Assembly (NCBI GenBank): GCA_944390915.1
Contig: CALXRS010000013.1
Span: forward strand, 1-47,064
Length of the DNA: 47,064 nt
Direction: 5' to 3'
From: an uncultured Alphaproteobacteria bacterium
GTDB taxonomy: Bacteria; Pseudomonadota; Alphaproteobacteria; RF32; CAG-239
Shown piece after piece: positions 5,554 through 14,141 of the stretch (its first letter is position 1; the number at the start of each line of letters is the position of its first letter). A model generated the notes under the pieces. The model ran no database searches and had not been told where the DNA came from. It was given only the letters and a program-made list of their open reading frames with translations. A program made the position numbers and the translations under genes.

Positions 5554-7518
5554 ATGAAAATAGACTTGGTGTATCTCTGGTGTGACGGCAGTGATCCGAA
5601 ATGGCTGAAAAAGAAAGAATACTGGCAGCAAAAATATGGTCTGGTAAATGCGGAAGCGGCATACAGCTGTCGTTTCGTCCAGCATGACGAATTAAAATTT
5701 TCCCTGCGCTCGGTCGAAATGTATATGCCCTGGATTAATCATATTTTCATTGTCAGTGACGAACAGGTTCCCGAATGGCTGGATACGGACAATCCCAAAA
5801 TAAGCATTGTTGATCACCGGGACATAATTCCCGAAGATGCCTTGCCGACGTTTAATTCAAATGCCATCGAGGCCTGTTTGTGCAATATTCCCGGGTTGTC
5901 GGAACATTTTTTATATGCCAACGATGATATGATGGTTGCCCGCCCGCTCACTCCGGATTATTTTTTTGCGCCGGACGGCAGACCATATGTCTTTTTAAGA
6001 AACAGCAATCTTTCCGCTCCCTGCGTTTATACCGATCAGGTGCTTTTGGCGCAAAATTTAATCAAAGAAAAATACGGGACATATTATCCGTTTTCGCCGC
6101 ATCACAATATTGACGCCTACCGTTTGTCGGATGTCCGTCGCTGCCTGCAGGCTTTTCCCGAATTGACAACAAAAACCGTCCGTCAGCGTTTTCGTGAAAG
6201 AGAGACCCTGCAACGTTCACTTTGGGGATATTATGCTTTGGCGACCGGCAACGGCATTTTGGTACACAACAGGAATATTGATCCGCGGCTTTCTCTTATC
6301 AGAAAAATAAATTTGACAATGAGCAATCGCCGGCAAAAAATTTCCGAAACCGTTATGCGTCCCGCCATGCTGTCTTCAACTCTTTGCCGGACAAATCCGG
6401 GGTTGTTCTGCATCAATGACAACGAGTATCTGTTTTCTGAAGAACGTTATCAGATAAAATGGGAACTGGCACACATTCTTCCGTTCCCTTCCGTTTTTGA
6501 AAAACAGATACGGAAAAAATGGAAATATAAAGTCAGCGTGATTGTGCCGGTCTACAATGCCGGGCGATATTTGAAACGTTGTCTGGATTCGCTGCTTGCT
6601 CAATCTCTGGCGGATATGGAGATTGTTTGTGTCAATGACGGTTCGGATGACAACAGTTCGGAAATATTAAACAATTATGCCGCGACGGATGCCCGCGTAA
6701 AAGTCCTTTCTTTCGAAAAAATCGGGCCGGGCGGTTGTCGCAATGCCGGCATCGACGCGGCCGAGGGAAAATATATAGCGTTTGTTGACGCGGATGATTA
6801 TGTGGAAAGAGAAACTTTTTTGACGGCGTATGAAAAAATCGAAGAAAGCGCTGCGGAAATATTGTCGTTTAACGCTCTGGAAATTCAAACCGACGGCATC
6901 AAAAAAAATATATTTTTTTCCGCCGACAGAGAAAAAGAAGTTTCCGGCGGGGAGCTTTTGCCCTCGTTTTTCAAGAACCGCCTTTGCTGCTGGCATTTGC
7001 TGATAAACCACGATTTTCTGCTTCATAACCATTTTTATTTTTCGGCAAACCGCTATTACGGAGAAGAAATGATGTTTATGCTGCCGCTGTTTGCCGCGGC
7101 GCAAAAAGTAAAACTGATACCGAATTCGTTTTACCGCTATTGCCGCAACCAGACATCGCTGATTGCAACGGCTGCAGGCGGACGTCTCCAATTGCTGAAA
7201 ACAATTCCGGAAATTATGAGATTCCTGCGCCAGAAGGAAAGTTTTGCCTGCATGGAAAAAGAATTTCGCCGATGGTGCGTAAAGTTTTCGTGCTTTGCCT
7301 ATAACGATATGAGCGACAACCGAAAAAATCAGCAGATATTATGCAAAGGCCTGAAAAAGGTTTTGGATAAGAAAACATATCGTAAATTCAGAAAATCGGC
7401 CGCAACAGGCTGGAAAATGGCGTTGTTTGGAATTTCCTTTGCCAGAGTCGTTTATTTTAACAACACGTATACACTTAAATTGTTCGGCATCCCTCTGTTT
7501 GTGTATAAAAAAGGATAA
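5554..7518 (+). CDS. Stealth-family phosphotransferase fused to GT2
   Basis: 654 residues. The start at 5554 is preferred over ATG 5542 because GGGGA lies 5 nt upstream and 5542 has no SD. Residues 1-~250 are Stealth conserved regions of the capsular sugar-phosphate transferase type: IDLVYLWCDGSDPKW (region 1), then HDELKFSLRSVEMYMPW, LPTFNSNAIEA and FLYANDDMMVARP (region 2), with later blocks in order. Residues ~325-550 are a GT2 domain: VSVIVPVYNAGRYLKRCLDS, VCVNDGSDD, then the DADDY metal-binding motif. Stealth proteins move hexose-1-phosphates into capsule- or teichoic-like polymers, so the fusion could add alternating sugar and sugar-phosphate units. It is the last gene of the glycan island and is preceded by the folded leader. 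Confidence 0.85.
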   Translation: MKIDLVYLWCDGSDPKWLKKKEYWQQKYGLVNAEAAYSCRFVQHDELKFSLRSVEMYMPWINHIFIVSDEQVPEWLDTDNPKISIVDHRDIIPEDALPTFNSNAIEACLCNIPGLSEHFLYANDDMMVARPLTPDYFFAPDGRPYVFLRNSNLSAPCVYTDQVLLAQNLIKEKYGTYYPFSPHHNIDAYRLSDVRRCLQAFPELTTKTVRQRFRERETLQRSLWGYYALATGNGILVHNRNIDPRLSLIRKINLTMSNRRQKISETVMRPAMLSSTLCRTNPGLFCINDNEYLFSEERYQIKWELAHILPFPSVFEKQIRKKWKYKVSVIVPVYNAGRYLKRCLDSLLAQSLADMEIVCVNDGSDDNSSEILNNYAATDARVKVLSFEKIGPGGCRNAGIDAAEGKYIAFVDADDYVERETFLTAYEKIEESAAEILSFNALEIQTDGIKKNIFFSADREKEVSGGELLPSFFKNRLCCWHLLINHDFLLHNHFYFSANRYYGEEMMFMLPLFAAAQKVKLIPNSFYRYCRNQTSLIATAAGGRLQLLKTIPEIMRFLRQKESFACMEKEFRRWCVKFSCFAYNDMSDNRKNQQILCKGLKKVLDKKTYRKFRKSAATGWKMALFGISFARVVYFNNTYTLKLFGIPLFVYKKG

Positions 7519-7528
7519 TGAACCAAAA

Positions 7529-8515
7529 TCATCTCCCGCCGCCGTTTTGAGATTTTGCAAAATCGGCCGGCAGCAGGACGTTGCGGTTTTTGTCGCCGCC
7601 GTCAAGAGCGGCAAGGATGGCCGCCGTTTCGCGGCAAAAGGCTTCGTCCCGATATTTTGCAAGTGCGTGCTGCACGCACTGCAGCTTGAACTTGTCCTGT
7701 CCGGCAATGGCCTTATAAACTTTGTTGACGGCATATTTGCGGCAGATTTCTTTGCCTTTGGCATCTCTGGTGCCGGTCAGGTCGCGCACCTGTTTTTGCA
7801 CATCGAGCCGGTGGCGGCGATAAAGTTCTTCGGGGTCAAGGTCTTTGGTGTCCGTCTGCCGCACCAGACGGGCGTAGGCAACGTTGATATAAGTGTTGCG
7901 GAGAGAAAGTTTTTTTAACAAATCATCACTGTTGAAAGCCATTGCCCAGCGATTGAGCGAGCGCATGTCGCGGTTTCTTTTTTGCTTGTGGACAAGCCCC
8001 GTTTCGCGGGCGGCGGCGCGGAGGATTTCTTCTATCCGCGGGTTCGGCAGCCGCCGGCCGAGGGTGTTTTGCAGCCGCAAAATTTCTTCGTCGGTAAACG
8101 AATGTCGCCATATCTGGTCGGCAAAGAATTTTTGCGTGCGGGCGGCAAAGCCGGGGCAGACGCTTTGTTTTTTGTCGGCGTTGTCGCCGATGGCGCGGGC
8201 GATTTTTTCGAGTCCCCGGGCATCTCCGCGAAAGGCATCCGTTTTCAGTTCGTCAAACAGTTCGGCGCTTTCGGGCGTCTGCATGGCGCGTCTGGCCAAA
8301 GCCAGTTCGGCGGCATTGTAGCTCAGATTGTCGAGCCGGCTGACAAAACGCCCGAACAGGCGGCAAAAAGGGGCAAAGTTTCGTTCGCCCAAATCCGGCG
8401 CGCTCAAAACATATTCGTCAAAAACAGACGGAGCCGTCTGCCATTGCGGCGACGCTCCGTCCAAAGCTTGCAAATTGCCGAGGGCTTCGGCAAACCTGTC
8501 ATTTTGCGGGCTCAT
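7529..8515 (-). CDS. Conserved-looking protein of unknown function
   Basis: 328 residues, not recognised. It is largely helical and charged, without signal peptide or membrane span, and rich in Arg/Lys in the second half (RNRDMRSLNRW, DPEELYRRHRLDVQKQVRDL). No catalytic motif stands out. Its ATG overlaps the stop of the upstream lipoprotein gene (ATGA at 8512-8515), so the two are translationally coupled and probably serve a shared purpose or at least a shared mRNA. It ends 10 bp from the convergent Stealth gene. Confidence 0.7.
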   Translation of the reverse strand: MSPQNDRFAEALGNLQALDGASPQWQTAPSVFDEYVLSAPDLGERNFAPFCRLFGRFVSRLDNLSYNAAELALARRAMQTPESAELFDELKTDAFRGDARGLEKIARAIGDNADKKQSVCPGFAARTQKFFADQIWRHSFTDEEILRLQNTLGRRLPNPRIEEILRAAARETGLVHKQKRNRDMRSLNRWAMAFNSDDLLKKLSLRNTYINVAYARLVRQTDTKDLDPEELYRRHRLDVQKQVRDLTGTRDAKGKEICRKYAVNKVYKAIAGQDKFKLQCVQHALAKYRDEAFCRETAAILAALDGGDKNRNVLLPADFAKSQNGGGR

Positions 8516-8991
8516 ATGCCATATCCGTTGTAGGGGATAATTCTTGCCCGTTCGGAGCCGCTTCCGTACAGCACCATGCAGCGCTGACCGGTGGTCATCA
8601 GCACGTCGCTGCCCTGAGTGACGGTAATCAACCCGCCGCCGTCAAGTTGGACGACATATTCGTAACCGCTCTGGCTGGAAAGGCCGCGCTGAGCCATGTT
8701 GCCTGCCGCTCCGCCGACCAGTGCGCCGCCGACGGCGCCAAGCACGGCGGCCGTGCTGCCGCTGCCGATCTGCGAACCGGCTACGCCGCCGGCAATGCCG
8801 CCGATCGTTGTGCCGAGCGAACCGTTACTGTCGGCCACAGTAATCTGACGGACAGAAACGATTGTTCCCATTCGGGCGCGGTTGACCGAACCGACGGCCG
8901 ACGAATCATATTGGTTTACGCCTATCTGCGCCGCGCATCCGGCCAGGGTCAGCGCAAACGGCAGCAGCAGTAAAAATGCAAATTTTTTCAT
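8512..8991 (-). CDS. Outer-membrane lipoprotein with glycine zipper
   Basis: 159 residues. The N-terminus is a lipoprotein signal peptide with lipobox LAGC, giving a lipidated Cys at residue 19. Residues ~58-100 are a glycine-zipper segment (TTIGGIAGGVAGSQIG, then AVGGALVGGAAGNM), followed by a small beta-rich C-terminal domain (YEYVVQLDGGGLITVTQG). This matches the SlyB/PcP/17-kDa surface-antigen type, a small outer-membrane stabilising protein common in alphaproteobacteria. GGAG lies 8 nt before the ATG, and a strong promoter is present at 9034-9061. It is translationally coupled to the unknown gene downstream. Confidence 0.88.
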   Translation of the reverse strand: MKKFAFLLLLPFALTLAGCAAQIGVNQYDSSAVGSVNRARMGTIVSVRQITVADSNGSLGTTIGGIAGGVAGSQIGSGSTAAVLGAVGGALVGGAAGNMAQRGLSSQSGYEYVVQLDGGGLITVTQGSDVLMTTGQRCMVLYGSGSERARIIPYNGYGI

Positions 8992-9033
8992 CTTGTTTTC
9001 TCCGCTGGTTAATTTGAGAACTTAACTGTTTTT

Positions 9034-9061
9034 ATATTATCTACAGATTTTTTTTTGTCAA
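9034..9061 (-). promoter_or_regulatory. Strong sigma-70 promoter for the lipoprotein operon
   Basis: On the minus strand TTGACA (9056-9061), a 16-bp A-rich spacer and TAATAT (9034-9039). It points to the lipoprotein at 8991 and stands back to back with the asnS promoter. Confidence 0.65.
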
Positions 9062-9071
9062 TGGAGGACTC

Positions 9072-9100
9072 TTGCCAAACGCCGCAAACTGTTATATATT
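9072..9100 (+). promoter_or_regulatory. asnS promoter
   Basis: TTGCCA (9072-9077), 17 bp, TATATT (9095-9100). A 7-bp dyad, GCCGCAA/TTGCGGC (9081-9087 and 9099-9105), brackets the -10 and might be a binding site or leader hairpin. Confidence 0.55.
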
Positions 9101-9157
9101 GCGGCAAAGAAAAAACAAACCAAACAAGCATAAATAACTTTTGACGGGAAAAAGAAA

Positions 9158-10546
9158 ATGTTGAAAAGAACCAAGGTTGCAAAATTGTTGTCTGCCGAGG
9201 CCCCGCTGCCCGAAGTGCTGGTCAAAGGCTGGGTACGCACGCGCCGCGACGCGAAAGATTTTTCTTTTATCGAAATAAACGACGGCTCCTGCCTGAAAAA
9301 CATTCAGGTTATCGCCGGCAACAATCTGCCCAATTATGAAGACATCAAAAAACTTTCCACCGGTTCTTCGGTGGCGGTGGAAGGGGCTTTGGTGCCCTCG
9401 CAGGGCGGCAACCAGAAATTTGAGGTCAAGGCCGAAAAAATAGAGGTTTACGGTTTTGCGGACGAAACTTACCCGCTGCAAAAGAAAAAACATACCGACG
9501 AATATCTGCGCACGATAGCCCATTTGCGGCCGCGCACCAACAAATACGGGGCGGCGTTCCGCATCCGTTCCGAGCTGTCGTATGCCATCCACAGCTTTTT
9601 CCACGAACGGGGTTTTCGCTATGTGCATACGCCGATTATCACCGCTTCCGACTGCGAAGGCGCGGGCGAGATGTTCCAGGTGACCACGCTTGACCTGAAC
9701 AACCTGCCGAAAACGCCCGACGGCAAAGTGGACTATTCGCAGGACTTTTTCGGCAAAGAGGCCAGACTGACGGTTTCCGGCCAGCTGAACGGCGAAATGT
9801 ATGCCACGGCTTTGGGCGATATTTATACTTTCGGCCCCACCTTCCGTGCAGAAAACTCAAATACCACCCGTCATGCGGCGGAGTTTTGGATGATAGAGCC
9901 GGAAATGGCTTTTGCCGATATCCATGATGATATGGATTTGGCCGAAGATATGGTGCGGTATTGTGTTAAACATATTATGGAACATTGCCCCGACGATTTG
10001 GAGTTGTTTGAAAAATTTGTTGCTCCGGGGTTAAAATCGACACTTGAAACGATTGTCAACAACGATTTTGCCCGCATTACCTATACCGAGGCCATCGAGA
10101 TTATGAAAAATTCCGGCGAAAGCTTTGAATATAAGCCGGAATACGGGGTTGACCTGCAAACAGAACACGAACGTTTTCTGGCGGAAAAATATTTCAAAAG
10201 ACCCGTAATTGTCCGTGATTATCCGAAAGAAATCAAGGCTTTTTACATGCGTCTGAACGACGATGGCAAAACGGTTGCGGCCATGGATGTGCTGGTGCCG
10301 GGCATCGGTGAACTTATCGGCGGTTCTCAGCGTGAAGAACGGTTGGATGTGCTGATTAAGCGTATTGAAGAAATGGGTATGACTGAGGCTGATTATGAAT
10401 GGTATCTCGATTCGCGTCGTTACGGTACGGTGCCGCATGCCGGCTTCGGGCTTGGTTTTGAACGGATGATGCTGCTTGTTACCGGCATCGGCAACATCCG
10501 CGACGTCATACCTTTCCCGCGGACGCCGAAATCGGTTAACTTCTGA
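9158..10546 (+). CDS. asnS: Asparaginyl-tRNA synthetase
   Basis: 462 residues, the usual AsnRS length. It charges tRNA-Asn with asparagine using ATP, in the cytoplasm. The N-terminal OB-fold anticodon-binding domain ([23 protein letters not shown], about residues 21-43) is followed by a class II catalytic core: motif 2 around [26 protein letters not shown], and motif 3 near the end in [15 protein letters not shown]. The [15 protein letters not shown] stretch is characteristic of AsnRS, as against AspRS. It has its own promoter upstream and is the first of a run of genes on the plus strand. Confidence 0.97.
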   Translation: MLKRTKVAKLLSAEAPLPEVLVKGWVRTRRDAKDFSFIEINDGSCLKNIQVIAGNNLPNYEDIKKLSTGSSVAVEGALVPSQGGNQKFEVKAEKIEVYGFADETYPLQKKKHTDEYLRTIAHLRPRTNKYGAAFRIRSELSYAIHSFFHERGFRYVHTPIITASDCEGAGEMFQVTTLDLNNLPKTPDGKVDYSQDFFGKEARLTVSGQLNGEMYATALGDIYTFGPTFRAENSNTTRHAAEFWMIEPEMAFADIHDDMDLAEDMVRYCVKHIMEHCPDDLELFEKFVAPGLKSTLETIVNNDFARITYTEAIEIMKNSGESFEYKPEYGVDLQTEHERFLAEKYFKRPVIVRDYPKEIKAFYMRLNDDGKTVAAMDVLVPGIGELIGGSQREERLDVLIKRIEEMGMTEADYEWYLDSRRYGTVPHAGFGLGFERMMLLVTGIGNIRDVIPFPRTPKSVNF

Positions 10547-10617
10547 GATCGGCGGTTTTTGCCGGACGCAATGGTAAGAGGCGTCGGGCATGACAATAAC
10601 ATTTTGAGGAGAAGACA

Positions 10618-11265
10618 ATGCTGCGCTGTTTTTTAACCGCTTTTGCCGTTTGTCTGGCTTTTTGCGCCCGTGCCGAAGAGCCGACCGAAGAAATCAATAT
10701 GGTAATACCGGCCGCAGAGGAAAAGGCGGAACAGAGGCAGAGCCTTCCCGAATGCAATGACACCGGTGTGCTGACGGCGATTGCCGAAAAAATTGCCGAA
10801 TATTACCGCGGCAGTCCGGCAACCAGCATCATCGGCCGCCGCCGGCAGGCTTTGCTTCTGAAAAACCTGAGGGAATTTACGGAAATTCCGATAGACGATT
10901 TTGACAACGCGGATAACTATGCCGTTGCCAGCCAGTTGATTATGACCAAGGTCAATTATCATTTCGGCAATGACGACCTGCGGCTCTGCAAAGGCAACGA
11001 CGACAGCGACATCTACCTTCTGATGTATCCGGAAGGCGGCGGCACGAGAGTGCACATTTTGAACTTTGTGCCGATGTCGGAAACAGGCAACGAATTTTCC
11101 GTTTATGTAGAGCCGGCGGCAGATAATGACGCAATCGAAGATAATGCTGTCGCGGAGGAAATTGCGCAAGACGATGCTGCCGCGGAGGAGATTGCGCCGG
11201 ACGATGCCGTGGCGGAAGAAACCGTGCCGGAAGCGGAAAGCGGACGGGATGAAAATCCGGCTTGA
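10618..11265 (+). CDS. Secreted protein with acidic repeat tail, function unknown
   Basis: 215 residues. A clear Sec signal peptide ends near AFCARA (residue 19). The middle (~35-165) is a compact domain of no recognised family, with two Cys that could pair (PECNDTG and RLCKGND). The C-terminal ~45 residues are low-complexity and very acidic, with three near-copies of a DDA-VAEEIA unit. A periplasmic location is likely. It lies 71 bp after asnS with a good SD (GAGGAG 7 nt before ATG). Nothing in the context fixes its role. Confidence 0.8.
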   Translation: MLRCFLTAFAVCLAFCARAEEPTEEINMVIPAAEEKAEQRQSLPECNDTGVLTAIAEKIAEYYRGSPATSIIGRRRQALLLKNLREFTEIPIDDFDNADNYAVASQLIMTKVNYHFGNDDLRLCKGNDDSDIYLLMYPEGGGTRVHILNFVPMSETGNEFSVYVEPAADNDAIEDNAVAEEIAQDDAAAEEIAPDDAVAEETVPEAESGRDENPA

Positions 11266-11285
11266 AAAAAATTGCCGATTGCCTG

Positions 11286-11313
11286 TTGAAAAAATAAAGA
11301 AAAAGTATATAAT
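11286..11313 (+). promoter_or_regulatory. rpoH promoter
   Basis: TTGAAA (11286-11291), 16 bp, TATAAT (11308-11313). It starts transcription about 25 nt ahead of the rpoH start and its GGAAGG Shine-Dalgarno. Confidence 0.6.
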
Positions 11314-11345
11314 TACTCTTCGTGTAGAAAGGAAGGTGATGTCAG

Positions 11346-12260
11346 ATGACAACAAGTTCTTCATTGATGGTGCTTAACCCGACCCCGCAGTTACCGGCTT
11401 TGCCGGAGAGCGGTGGTTTGCTTGCCTATTTTGAAAAAATCAAAAGCTTTCCGGTTTTAAGCGAAGAAGAAGAGCGGCTTCTGATACTTGATTTTAAGAA
11501 AAACAACAATTTGGAGGCGGCTCATCGTCTGGTGTTGTCGCATTTGCGGCTTGCTGCCAAAATTGCGTTGACATACCGACGTTATGGTTTGCCGTTGGCC
11601 GACCTGATTTCGGAGGCCAATATCGGTCTGATGCAGGCGGTTAAAAAATTTGACATAGCCAAAAAGGTACGCCTTTCGACTTATGCCATCTGGTGGATAA
11701 AGGCAGCCATCAACGATTTTATTTTGCGTTCGTGGTCTTTGGTAAAAATAGGCACCGTCGCGGCGCAGAAAAAACTGTTTTACAACCTCGGACGGATTAA
11801 GGCCAAACTCGGACTGTATGAAAACAAAGAGCTTGAGCCCTCGGTCGTAAAACAAATTGCCGGTGAGCTGGTTGTCGACGAAAAAGAGGTGGTGGAGATG
11901 AACCGTCGTCTCGGCGGCGATTCGTCGTTGAACGTTGCCGTCGGCGACGATGAAGACGCGCGCGAAAAAATAGACATGCTGGTGGATCGCCGACAAAATC
12001 TGGAGGCCTCTCTTGCCTGCAAACAGGAGGCGCAACAAAAGCACAGGGTTTTGCAAAAATGTTTGGCCATGTTGCCGGAGCGCGAAGCTTACATCATTCG
12101 CCGCCGCATGCTGACGGAAACGCCGGATACGCTGGAGGAAATAGGCGCCAGATTTTCGGTCAGCCGCGAGCGGATTCGCCAGATAGAGAAAAAAGCTTTT
12201 GAGCATTTGGCCGAACTGGTAAAAAAAGAGCTCTCGGCCGAAGAACGGCAGGCAGCCTGA
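11346..12260 (+). CDS. rpoH: RNA polymerase sigma-32 (heat-shock sigma factor)
   Basis: 304 residues, typical RpoH length. It directs RNA polymerase to heat-shock promoters. Region 2 is seen in LVLSHLRLAAKIALTYRRYG and ADLISEANIGLMQAVKKFD, then STYAIWWIKAAINDFILRSWS. Directly after comes the RpoH box, QKKLFYNLGRIK, which separates sigma-32 from other group 2/3 factors. Region 4 is at the end (ETPDTLEEIGARFSVSRERIRQIEKKA). It has its own sigma-70 promoter and is followed by a small gene and prmC. Likely targets in this window are clpP and clpX, though their upstream match to a sigma-32 promoter is poor. Confidence 0.93.
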   Translation: MTTSSSLMVLNPTPQLPALPESGGLLAYFEKIKSFPVLSEEEERLLILDFKKNNNLEAAHRLVLSHLRLAAKIALTYRRYGLPLADLISEANIGLMQAVKKFDIAKKVRLSTYAIWWIKAAINDFILRSWSLVKIGTVAAQKKLFYNLGRIKAKLGLYENKELEPSVVKQIAGELVVDEKEVVEMNRRLGGDSSLNVAVGDDEDAREKIDMLVDRRQNLEASLACKQEAQQKHRVLQKCLAMLPEREAYIIRRRMLTETPDTLEEIGARFSVSRERIRQIEKKAFEHLAELVKKELSAEERQAA

Positions 12261-12294
12261 CTTCAAAACTTTCAGCAGCGGAGAAATAACTCTT

Positions 12295-12504
12295 ATGGCC
12301 GGCAAAAAAAGCAAAAGCAAATTTGAAGAATTCGGCGGGGAAATGGTTGTTGCCCCGTTGACCGGTTTTGAGTTTAAGGAAAGTTTTTCCCCCTCGGAAT
12401 CTCTTGACGGCATGCAGGAGCGGATGGAAGAACGCTTAAAAAAAGTTCGCAAACTCAAAAAGAACAACATTTTTACCAACCCGTTCACAAGTTCGGAAGA
12501 CTAA
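12295..12504 (+). CDS. Small basic protein, function unknown
   Basis: 69 residues, lysine-rich at both ends (MAGKKSKSKFEEFGGE and RLKKVRKLKKNNIF). The middle predicts a helix (MQERMEERLKKVRKL). It has GGAG about 12 nt before the ATG and lies 34 bp after rpoH and 8 bp before prmC, so it is probably co-transcribed with both. No family is recognised; the spacing and reading-frame bias support a real gene. Confidence 0.65.
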   Translation: MAGKKSKSKFEEFGGEMVVAPLTGFEFKESFSPSESLDGMQERMEERLKKVRKLKKNNIFTNPFTSSED

Positions 12505-12512
12505 ACAACCCC

Positions 12513-13346
12513 ATGGCGGAAGATTTTTTCAAAACAACGGTGGCGCGTCTGGCGGCGGGCGGCGTGGATTCGCCGCGGCTGGAAGCGCGGCTGCTTCTGG
12601 CTTTTGCGGCAAACGAGCCGGTGGAAGATTTTTGTCCGTGGCGGGAACTTTCGCCGACTGTCCGGGAAAAAGCGGAAAAACTGACAGCAAGAAGACTGGC
12701 GCATGAACCTTTGGACAAGATTGTCGGCCGCCGCAGTTTTTACAAATATGATTTTGCCGTCAGCAAAGACGTGCTGAGCCCGCGTCCCGACAGCGAAGTG
12801 TTGGTTGAGGCCGCCGCCGCTCTGATGAAAGAACACGATTGGCATACGGTTTTGGATTTGGGCACCGGTTCCGGCTGTCTGCTGTTATCGCTGTTGGCCG
12901 ATTTTCCGATGCTTTCGGGATGCGGCGCCGATGTTTCGCCGGCAGCGCTTGCGGTGGCTGCTAAAAACGCCCGCGCACTCGGTGTCGAAAAAAGAGCCGA
13001 GTTGCTGCGTTTTGACTATTTTGCCGATGATTTTGACCGCCGTTTCGACCTGATCGTGAGCAATCCGCCCTATATTCCGACGGCGGAAATTGCCGCTCTG
13101 GAAGCGGAAGTAAAAGATTATGACCCGCAGCTTGCGTTGGACGGCGGCGCCGACGGACTCAATCATTATCGCCGGCTGGCGGATGTTGCCGGCAAATGGC
13201 TGGAGGAGGGCGGCCGTATGCTGCTTGAGGTCGGGTGCGGACAGGCCGGTGATGTCAGTACGCTGTTTGCCGCCGCCGGCTGGCAAACGACGGAGATATT
13301 AAACGACTTGAGCGGTATAGCCCGTTGTGTAATATTGAAAAAATAA
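12513..13346 (+). CDS. prmC: Peptide chain release factor glutamine methyltransferase
   Basis: 277 residues. PrmC (HemK) methylates the GGQ glutamine of RF1/RF2 using SAM. The N-terminal helical substrate-binding domain spans ~1-100, with the linker SPRPDSEVLVE. The Rossmann methyltransferase domain shows VLDLGTGSGCLLLSLL (SAM-binding motif I) and the signature NPPYIP around residue 187, followed by the usual DPQLALDGGADGL. It is last in the rpoH operon and not next to prfA, its common partner. Confidence 0.93.
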   Translation: MAEDFFKTTVARLAAGGVDSPRLEARLLLAFAANEPVEDFCPWRELSPTVREKAEKLTARRLAHEPLDKIVGRRSFYKYDFAVSKDVLSPRPDSEVLVEAAAALMKEHDWHTVLDLGTGSGCLLLSLLADFPMLSGCGADVSPAALAVAAKNARALGVEKRAELLRFDYFADDFDRRFDLIVSNPPYIPTAEIAALEAEVKDYDPQLALDGGADGLNHYRRLADVAGKWLEEGGRMLLEVGCGQAGDVSTLFAAAGWQTTEILNDLSGIARCVILKK

Positions 13347-13508
13347 TTTGCAATTCGCAAAAATATCTGTATTATCACCTTGTTAATGCTTGCGGGGGAG
13401 AAAATTGCCGCCGCGACATTTGCTTTCCGTTTTACTAACAATTTACCCGCGAGTGTGCCGATAGTCGGTTTACCACTCCTTAATATATGATGTTTTTATG
13501 GTACAAAG

Positions 13509-14102
13509 ATGAAAAAAACAAATAATGTCAAATATCGCGGCGCCAATAACGGCGGCGGCGTCATTTATTCGCTGAATTACAAATTCGACAGCAATTCCAT
13601 TGCCGGCAAAATTAACGGAACGGCGCTTGATCTCATCCGGCGCTACAACGATTTTGCCAAAGAGGCGCAGAGCAACAACGACTATGTGAGCGCCGAGATT
13701 TTCCGCCAGTATGCCGAACACTACCGGAAAATCGTAACCGAAATCAACGAACGCAAAAATCAGATGAGGGCAACGCCGCAAACGGAAGAAGACAATGTTG
13801 CCGAAGAAAATGCCGCAAATGTTGCCGAAGCCGAAAATGCGGCGGACGGCGCTTCAGCCGCAGAAGAGGAAAAAGCGACAACCGATCGGGAAAAAGAGCC
13901 TGCGGTAACCGCAACCGAAACAGCATCGACGAAAGATGCCGTTTTGCTCAAAAAAGAGCCCCGCAAGTCTTTCAAAATTATTGAAATTACGCACAAGGCA
14001 GAAAGTCCGGCGCTTTCCGAAGCGGAAACGGCGACAGCTTCCGTGCCGGCGTCTGCGCCCAAACGAGTATATCGCCGTCGTAATAATAATACAACGGCAT
14101 AG
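13509..14102 (+). CDS. DUF4167 family protein
   Basis: 197 residues. The first ~85 match the alphaproteobacterial DUF4167 pattern: a Lys/Asn/Gly-rich start, YKFDSNSIAGKINGTALDLI, then DFAKEAQSNNDYVSAEIFRQYAEHYRKIV. The rest is low-complexity Ala/Glu, then a basic end with YRRRNN. Family members are restricted largely to alphaproteobacteria and of poorly known, possibly RNA-related role. The 162 bp upstream hold no gene and no clear promoter. Confidence 0.8.
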   Translation: MKKTNNVKYRGANNGGGVIYSLNYKFDSNSIAGKINGTALDLIRRYNDFAKEAQSNNDYVSAEIFRQYAEHYRKIVTEINERKNQMRATPQTEEDNVAEENAANVAEAENAADGASAAEEEKATTDREKEPAVTATETASTKDAVLLKKEPRKSFKIIEITHKAESPALSEAETATASVPASAPKRVYRRRNNNTTA

Positions 14103-14141
14103 CTTCATATGAACCAGTCATCTCCGCAAAAGGAATAACAA

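Noticed and set aside
11457-12488. 343-codon minus frame over rpoH
   Set aside because: Shadow of rpoH; the plus strand has complete sigma-factor motifs.
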